A stretch of DNA of 64,000 bases. Source: Budorcas taxicolor. Taxonomy: Eukaryota; Chordata; Mammalia; Artiodactyla; Bovidae. Made by a program: the position numbers and the translations under genes. How positions within the stretch are numbered: position 1 is the stretch's first letter; each line of letters starts with the position of its first letter. The notes under the pieces are model-generated. The model had not been told where the DNA came from and did not search any database. It saw only the letters and a program-made list of their open reading frames with translations. The DNA lies in assembly GCF_023091745.1 (NCBI RefSeq), contig NC_068913.1:15022001-15086000 (forward strand), read 5' to 3'. This document shows, in pieces, positions 57,270 through 64,000 of this stretch.

Positions 57270-57476
57270 GACCGAACCCACGTCTCCTGAACTGCAGCCG
57301 ATTCTTGACCATTGAGCCTTGCGGAATCCCCATGAAACTCAAAGTGTTGGTCGCTCCACTCTTTGCGATCCCATAGACAATAGCCCACCAGGCTTCTCTG
57401 TCCATGGAATTCTCCAGGCATGAATACTGGAGTAGGTAGCCATGCCCTTCTCCAGGGATCTTCCTGACCCAGGAAA
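57270..57476 (-). mobile_element. Rearranged Bov-tA pieces in permuted order
   Basis: 57270-57330 is a head piece (GAACCCACGTCTCCTGAACT to GCGGAATCCCC). 57331-57476 is a tail/middle piece (GTTGGTCGCTCCACTCTTTG to GATCTTCCTGACCCAGG). In a normal minus-strand copy the tail/middle lies left of the head; here the order is swapped. Confidence 0.8.
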
Positions 57477-59406
57477 GCTGGCTTTAACTGACAGAAAATG
57501 CCCTTTTGAAGACATTCCATTCTCTGCAACAGAGTTGCTTACTACTAGTGCTTATTGATGGAAGTTATGGAATCTAGAGGAGGGAATGAATGAAGCCTTG
57601 CATGGTTAGATGAGGGCTACCATCTGCTCCAAGGCTGGTTTAACACCTGCATGCTTTGGGGTAAAAGACCAGTCATTTCTTCACTCTAAAGTTATATGAG
57701 AAATTACTGCTATACATATTTGGCCTCAGCGAACAATGGGAACTGATTTCTCTGGTGGGCCTTTAGAACAGTAAGCAGTGAGATCCCAGATTGATGCTCC
57801 ATGTCTTGTGGACCAGTGTATAAAATGCCCAGCTTCTCCAAGTCCCCACAAGCTGCCAGATGGTTTGTTTAGAATAAGCAGTGCAATCTTTGGTTTCTCT
57901 AGCTGCTGTCTACAAATATTGGTATTTGAGAATGGCCCTAAAGTGACCGAAGAAAGTTGGTGAAATTCAGGTGGCTACCTTTTACCCTTCCCCCCCAAAA
58001 TAGTTGTGTTGAGATTATGAGGCCGGGGAATAATGGCAGGCCGGCTTCTTGTTCTCTCACCGAGTATTTTTCTGCCATTGAGAAGAACTTACATAGTTAG
58101 CATGTAGAAAAATACATGGAATATTAAACTAAAATATGTCTGTCTAGGGATCCATTTAGTTCCCCCCAAATAGCTCCTTTCTTTGTGAAGTTTGGTATGT
58201 TTACATATATTTTAAATGCCCCATTTGCTACACTGGTTTTAGCTTCTTGTTAGCATCACTTCTTGTTAGCCTGATGTTCTACAGCACAAGGCAGCTGGAG
58301 AAATGAAACATGTGTTGAAGAATTTATGCAGTGTCCTTAGTTGCTTTCATTAAGAGAACCAAGACTAATAAGTGCATATTATAAGTTTGGTGTGTTAAGC
58401 AGTATGTTATGGCCATGCTTGACAGGCATCTTGTTTACATTCATATTATATATTGGGGAAACCATTGTGTTTCAAGAAACATGGCATTTTTAAAGTAATA
58501 TTTATGCCATGGCTCCATGCAGGAAAAACTTAGTCCTCGAAAAACATGATATGTTTTAAATCCACTTGTCTCCTCCTCCTGAGGAAATAGTCCACGGGCT
58601 TTCTCTCCCCAAAGTAGGTAGTTTAACATGCTCTTTATTCAGGCTGTTAGGAAGTCCTGCCAAGGAAAAGCTCATCTGCATGGCCTCAGTTTATTCAAAC
58701 AATGGACCATCTCATTTCAGTCTTGTTGAGTTCACATACGGAAATTTTACTCCTCCGTTCCTCTATGCAGAACAGTATGAAAACTGTCTTTCTAGTTGGT
58801 TCAGTGTTTTTGTTTATTAAAAAGCACTGACTGTCTCCGGCCTGACTGAGGGACCTTCATTCATGTCACGAGCATCATGAAGTTGTTAACAAACATGAGG
58901 TACCCCAGGGGCTCAGCCCCTCTTGTAGGGCACAAAATTAAAGTAGTCCACAGCCATATCTTGCTAGCAAGTCTTCTTTGCTCTCTTTGCCCCCACTGGG
59001 AGGAAACTCGAAGGGTGGAACAATCTAATTAATAGTTAGTGTTTTGGTAGTAAGTCTGTTGAAGATGAGAAAGGAAAATATATCTACATTTTCCCATTTT
59101 CACACTTCCTGAGCTTTGTTCAGGCTCTGTCTTTCCAAAGTGCTTAGCCCTGTTGTACCTTGTACTTCAAACCTGCATGGGAAACTTCATTTCAAAAATG
59201 AGGGGCCTTGCAGATTCGGAAGCATTCCAGTCTACCCCCAGCAGAGAGTGCCAAGGCTAGTTCTGCCAGGTTCTCCCTGGAAGGTCTAGCTCATGCCAGG
59301 GTCTGGAACCCAGATGGAGTGGAGATGAAGAAAAGATAGCGAACTATGATAAAAGCTGGGACCATATACAAGGAGGCCGCTATAGGAGAGACTTAAAAGT
59401 TTAAAG
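57477..59406. other. Single-copy sequence, no gene seen
   Basis: About 1.9 kb without a recognised repeat or supported exon. Confidence 0.4.
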
Positions 59407-59487
59407 TGGGACGGAGGAGCCTGGTGGGCTGCCATCTATGGGGTTGCACAGAGTTGGACACGACTGAAGTGACTTAGCAGCAGCAGC
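59407..59487 (+). mobile_element. Bov-A2 3' end fragment
   Basis: 81 bases: GACGGAGGAGCCTGGTGGGC to GACTTAGCAGCAGCAG. Strongly 5'-truncated. Confidence 0.9.
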
Positions 59488-59599
59488 CCATGGAAGACTG
59501 GCTCTCTTGTGGATGTTCTGTTGGAATAAGAATTGATACAATATCATTTTATTCCTACCACAATTCACAGTTTCTCAAGTGTTTCCCTTTTCCAGACCT

Positions 59600-59775
59600 T
59601 GCTAAGTGTTTTGTATCCTTTATTTGGTTTTATCTTTGCAACAACCCTGTGAGGTAAGGCTGAACACTCCTCTTTGACAAATAAGGCTTAGTGAGGTTAC
59701 CCAGCTTGTCCAAGGGCACAATCTCAATAATAACAGAGGCAGAATTTGAATCCCTCTTTGTTTGACTCCAAAGAA
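59600..59775 (+). mobile_element. MIR SINE fragment
   Basis: TTTTATCTTTGCAACAACCC, TGTGAGGTAAGGCTGAACAC, GAGGTTACCCAGCTTGTCC and GCAGAATTTGAATCCCTC match the MIR core in plus orientation. Confidence 0.82.
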
Positions 59776-59879
59776 TGGGACTATGCATCCTTGGCAAAGG
59801 GCAGTTGGTTGAATGCCCGAATGCAAGGCAATAGTGGGTGCTCCTGTGGGCGAGTTTGGCTTAGGGCAGAAAGCAATGG

Positions 59880-60096
59880 GGGCTTCCCTGGTAGCTCGGC
59901 GGGTAAAGAAACCGCCTGCAAGGCGGGAGACCTGGATTCTATCCCTGGGTTGTGAAGATCCCCTGGAGGAGGGCATGGCAGTCCACTCCAGTATTCTTGC
60001 CTGGAGAATCCCATGGACAGAGGAGCCTGGCAGGCTGTAGTCTATGGGGTTGCAAAGAGTTGGACACGACTGAGGAAGTAAGCAATCACTGCACAC
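59880..60096 (+). mobile_element. Bov-tA SINE with 12-base duplication
   Basis: Head GGGCTTCCCTGGTAGCTCGG, tail AAAGAGTTGGACACGACTGA. AGAAAGCAATGG (59868-59879) and AGGAAGCAATGG (60097-60108) differ at one base. Several CpGs survive in the head (GCGGGTAAAG, GGCGGGAGAC), suggesting youth. Confidence 0.94.
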
Positions 60097-60108
60097 AGGA
60101 AGCAATGG

Positions 60109-60600
60109 TCAGGTTGCCCAGAGACAAAGGCAGTTGGAGAGTGGTAGCAGCAGCATTCTGAGGATGTGTTCATAGATCGGCAGCGTTTGTGGCTAGAATA
60201 AACGATTTTGAATCCAGTTTTGCCTTGCTGTTTGGAGACATAGATACTATTTGGCTCACAAGTGAGTTTATTTGGCTCCTTATTTTAAGGTACATATATA
60301 GGACTTAGGCTGTGAGTGTCTATAATAGTATAGTGTCATCAACATCACAGAATCCACATTGCATTCCTTTCAAAGTCCTGCTAACAGGGACCTGAACAAA
60401 GGAGCCAGATGTCAGGTTCTGGATCCCCCAGTCCTCTTTCCTTGGAAGATGAAGGCAGCAGGGCTTAATGGCAATTGCTGGATGGACTGCTGGATAGAGG
60501 AGGAAGTTATGTTTCAAGAATATACAACAATGAGTAATAAGTGTTTTGCCCAGGAGAGGGGGTATTTTACAAAAAGTAATGACAAATATCCAGCATTGAG
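60109..60600. other. Single-copy sequence, no gene seen
   Basis: No recognised repeat or exon. Confidence 0.4.
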
Positions 60601-61947
60601 AAATTGTTGTTCAGTGGCCAGTTCAGTTCAGTCGCTCAGTCGTGTCCGACTCTTTCAGACCCCATGAATCGCAGCACGCCAGGCCTCCCTGTCCCTCACC
60701 ATCTCCCGGAGTTTACCCAAACTCATGTCCATTGAGTTGGTGATGCCATCCAGCCATCTCATCCTCTGTCGTCCCCTTCTCCTCCTGCCCCCAATCCCTC
60801 CCAGCATCAGTCTTTTCCAATGAGTCAACTCTTCGCATCAGCTGGCCAAAGTATTGGAGCTTCAGCGTCAGCATCTGTCTTTCCAATGAACACCCAGGAC
60901 TGATCTCCTTTAGAATGGACTAGTTGGATCTCCTTGCAGTCCAAGGAACTCTCGAGTCTTCTCCAGCACCACAGTTCAAAAGCATCAATTCTTCTGCGCT
61001 CAGCTATCTTCACAGTCCAACTCTCACATCCATACATGACCACTGCAAAAACCATAGCCTTGACTAGACAGACCTTTGTTGGCAAAGTAATGTCTCTGCT
61101 TTTTAATATGCTATCTAGGTTGTTCATAACTTTCCTTCCAAGGAGTAAGCGTCTTTTAATTTCATGGCTGCAGTCACCATCTGCAGTGATTTTAGAGCCC
61201 AAGTTCAGTGGTTCAGTGGCCAAGACATGTCCAATTCTCTGTGACCCCATGAACTGCAGCATGCCAGGCTTCCCTGTCCTTCACTACCTCCCTGAGTTTG
61301 CTGAAACTCATGTACATTGAGTCAGTGATGCCATTGAACAGAGGATGAGACATCTGTTGTCCCCCGCTCCTCTTGCCCTCAATCTTTCCCAGCATCAGGG
61401 TCTTTTCCAATGAGTCAGTTCTTTGCATCAGGTGACCAAAGTTATCAGAGCTTCAGCTTCAGCATCAGTCCTTTCAATGAATATTCAGGACTGATTTCCT
61501 TTAGGATTAACTGGTGTAACCTCCTTGCAGTCAGTCCAAGGGACTCTCAAGAGTCTTCTCCATCACATTTAGAAAGCATTAATTCTTCAGTGTTCATCCT
61601 TCTTTATGGTCCAACTGTCACATTCAGACATGACTACTGGAAAAAACATAGCTTTGACTAAACAGACCTTTGTCGGTAAGGTGATGTCTCTTTTTTAATA
61701 GACTATCTAGGTTTGTTGAAGCTTTTCTTCTAAGAAGCTTTCATGGCTGCAGCCACCATCCACAGTGATTTTGGAGCCCAAGGAAACAAAGACTGTCACT
61801 GTTTCCATTTTCCTCTCATCTGTTTGCCATGAAGTGTTGGGACTGGATGCCATGATCTTAGTTTTTTGAATGTTGAGTTTTAAACCAGCTTTTTCACTCT
61901 GCTTTTTCACCTTCATCCAGAGGCTCTTTAGTTCCTCTTTGCTTGAT
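60601..61947 (-). mobile_element. Older BovB, split by a younger BovB
   Basis: The 3' tip is 60601-60620 (TTGTTGTTCAGTGGCCA) and the body is 61223-61947, both minus-oriented. The body runs from the 3' UTR back to the region after the YADD box (AGAGGCTCTTTAGTTCCTC). It has many small indels, so ORF2 is shredded; only a 69-codon frame (61707-61916) is left of the LMKV-type region. Its first 3' bases are separated from the rest by the inserted copy. Confidence 0.88.
60621..61210 (-). mobile_element. Younger BovB inserted in a BovB
   Basis: 590 bases, 3' end at the left (GTTCAGTTCAGTCGCTCAGT). It is 5'-truncated at GATTTTAGAGCCCAAGTTCA. The perfect duplication GTTCAGTGGCCA flanks it (60609-60620 and 61211-61222). 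The minus frame 61262-60825 keeps SHEIKRRLLLGRKVMNNLDS and MYGCESWTVK before a frameshift at the LESSLDCKEI stretch. Confidence 0.92.
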
Positions 61948-63159
61948 TAGATTATAATAAAAATGGTAGGAGACTGAAAGATGAAGAGATGCATAATCAG
62001 TCAATGACAGGCACAGACACATTATTTTTGGATTTAAAAGTTGATTAAATCTAACTAGATTTAGATTCAGGAATATGTATTTTGTATACAGAAGAATGCA
62101 ATGTGATCTTGAATTTTTGGAAAATCACTTTCTTGAGATCCTGAATCCCTGAAAAGACTTTTAAAATCATATATTATAAAAAGTATTTCAGTCCAAAAAA
62201 GGAGCTATCTGCCTAAACCTGTTGAAGCTTTCCATTTTAATCCCTTGGCATGATATTTCCACATTTATTTCCCCAGCACTTTTTGTCACATTAGTGTCCA
62301 GTTCAATAACTTTCTGAACATTGAAATTTCCTATTGTGTTTGACAAGCTAAAATTTCTTATCATTGAAATCAACACTTTTTGTGAGCTAGTTTCAACCTA
62401 CGTTTCAAGGCTCATTTCTACAGTTTCCCTATAAAAGTAAATAAAACAAATAGGTCAGTTTATTGTTTTGACCTTTGTTTAAAATGCTGTTTTCACTTAT
62501 AACACCTCCTCTGTTTTCTTTACGTAGCAGATTGACAACTGGGAGTGTAACATTGATGGCCTAAGCTTATAAACCATAGCAGGCAGCAAACAAGGTGTAA
62601 GTTGGCTCGGAAAGTAGCTGAAACTACAAATAGCAGTCATCTCGAGAGGGGCTGAAGTAAAGGGGTCCGTGTGTTGCATGTGGAGAAACGCTAGGACAGA
62701 TCTTGGTCCACTGGGTCAGAGATTGGGATGGAATAAATCAGCACCTTGGATAGCTCCCGGGACCACAAATCTGAGTGCTGATAGGATGCTAAAATTTGAG
62801 TTGTAGACCTACTCAGCTGCAGGCCCTTTTTCTTACAGAAGCCACTCTCTTTTTCTCCCAAGCTTACCAACTATAGATTTGGAGATTCTTTCTAGTATTG
62901 GCTCATCTTCTGGTCTGACTTGTGCCTTACTCATTCACATGGGCTTCTGATCATTTAAGAGTTACCTTCCTCTTCATTGCCTGAGTCATTCTCTGGGGAC
63001 TTTTTCTTGGGAGCAGATCCTGATAAGCCCCCTTGTGTCTAAGCATTTTCCTTTTTATGGACGACATTTCGTTATCCTGCCAGCATTGTTCATCAGTTAA
63101 AATTTTGCCCATCTTTGGAGGTTAAGCGCAATCTCACCTTTGCTTTGACTTCTCCACTG
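61948..63159. other. Single-copy sequence, no gene seen
   Basis: No recognised repeat or exon; AT-rich at 62020-62420. Confidence 0.4.
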
Positions 63160-63250
63160 ACCAAAAAACCCCATGGAGAGAGAAGCCTGGGGGGCTACAG
63201 TGCGCGGGGTCACAAAGAGTCGGATGTGACTTAGCAACTAAATTGCAACA
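63160..63250 (+). mobile_element. Bov-tA/BovB 3' tail fragment
   Basis: CCCCATGGAGAGAGAAGCCT through CACAAAGAGTCGGATGTGAC and a CAACTAAATTGCAACAAC end. Too short to say whether it came from a SINE or BovB itself. Confidence 0.85.
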
Positions 63251-63680
63251 ACTCCGCTGACCAGTGCAATATGAAAGGAACTCTTCTTCATCTGACCAGA
63301 TCATTTCGTAGTTTGCAATACTCATTTCAATATTAATATATTATCTTTTATAAACTTTTAATTTTCCTATGTTAATCTGCTTATAGCTTCCTCTCCTTCC
63401 TTGAGCTATAGTTTCTACATTTGTAAGTGGGAAAATTACATATAATAACCAGGAAAATTAAGTGAGAAGTAGACACTTGATCACTTGATACAGAGTAAGA
63501 AGCTCAATTCTTTTGATGCCTTTTCCTTTTTTTTTTTCTTCTCACACAGATGTAGCTATTCTGTTTTTACTCAAAAGTTCCTGATGGTTTTAAAAGTACT
63601 TCCTTTATAGATTTTCCACCATGTGCTGACAATGGGTCTTTGATCATGGTGAAGGATTTATCTTCTGGTGATACGTCTTT
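63251..63680. other. Single-copy sequence, no gene seen
   Basis: AT-rich with a TCCTTTTTTTTTTTC run near 63527. Nothing else recognised. Confidence 0.4.
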
Positions 63681-63886
63681 CTTGTTGTTAGGTTGCTTAG
63701 TTGTGTCCAAGTCTTTTGCAACCTCATGGTCTGTAGTCCACCAAGCTCCTCTGTTGATGGGATTTCCCAGGCAACAATACTAGAGTGGCTTGCCATTTCT
63801 TCCTTCAGATGATATTCCCAACCCAGGGATTGAACCCGGGTCTCCTACGTTGGCAGGTGGATTCTTTACCACTGAACCACCACTTC
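63681..63886 (-). mobile_element. Bov-tA SINE
   Basis: Tail left (GGTTGCTTAGTTGTGTCCAA), head right (GATTCTTTACCACTGAACCA). More diverged than most: GGCAACAATACTAGAGTGGC replaces the usual motif. Confidence 0.92.
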
Positions 63887-63941
63887 TACTTTTTCCTAAA
63901 ATGGGCTTTTTTCTTCAGTATAAAACTGAGAGTTAGCGTTG

Positions 63942-63943
<2 letters not shown>

Positions 63944-63972
<29 letters not shown>

Positions 63973-64000
63973 AAGTCACTTCAGTCGTGTCCAACTCTGT
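63944..64000 (-). mobile_element. Bov-A2 SINE cut by the window end
   Basis: A (CTG)n tract of about eight units at 63948-63972, followed by TAAGTCACTTCAGTCGTGTC: the 3' end of a minus-oriented Bov-A2. The rest lies beyond base 64000. Confidence 0.93.

Noticed and set aside
1..64000. CRISPR arrays, phage or plasmid modules, operons, toxin-antitoxin pairs
   Set aside because: The regularly repeated segments are all mammalian interspersed repeats, SINE units or microsatellites. The DNA is eukaryotic, with no bacterial gene organisation.

Overview
This is nuclear DNA from a ruminant, almost certainly a bovid. Three repeat families restricted to or typical of ruminants occur throughout: BovB (an RTE-type LINE), Bov-tA SINEs (tRNA-Glu-like head with a BovB-derived tail) and Bov-A2 dimers. 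CHR-type cetartiodactyl SINEs, cetartiodactyl L1 3' ends and pan-mammalian MIR, L2, MER5A, MLT1 and hAT fossils are also present. Cattle, sheep, goat and their relatives cannot be told apart by eye. There is no bacterial, viral or plasmid backbone, no operon, no CRISPR array, no rRNA or tRNA gene and no CpG island. Many of the longer open frames are translations of repeat copies; the rest have no visible gene structure.

Layout: 1-5.4 kb is mostly single-copy, with one BovB, one SINE and an L2. 5.5-8.5 kb is an old L1 3' end broken open by a Bov-tA, two BovBs and a tiny SINE scrap. 8.6-14.7 kb is mostly single-copy with three MIRs and a possible old LTR. 14.7-15.1 kb holds a very short L1 with its target-site duplication and, beside it, the only convincing coding-exon candidate (14938-15053). 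15.4-24 kb is quiet, with L1, BovB and CHR pieces. 24.1-25.7 kb is the longest uninterrupted BovB, bounded by an 11-base duplication. 26-31 kb is a SINE-rich stretch with an MLT1 LTR and a four-unit Bov-A array. 32.8-34.7 kb is an old L1 5' portion carrying three SINEs. 35.3-36.2 kb has a BovB with a long open frame. 37.9-39.0 kb is L1 plus SINE. 39-42.2 kb is single-copy. 42.2-43.4 kb holds a 160-base inverted duplication. 43.7-57.5 kb mixes old DNA transposons, L2, MLT1, SINEs and L1. 59.4-62 kb contains a BovB inserted into another BovB. The window ends inside a Bov-A2.

The simplest reading is intronic or intergenic DNA of a large, sparsely coding locus. If the candidate exon is real, its gene runs left to right and the rest of the window is mainly intron. 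I could not name that gene. I found no new multi-gene system. The most interesting items are the orphan exon, the inverted templated-looking insertion at 42270-42429, the tetrameric Bov-A array and the BovB-in-BovB nesting. Repeat names come from remembered consensus sequences, so boundaries are good to roughly 5-20 bases unless a duplication is given.
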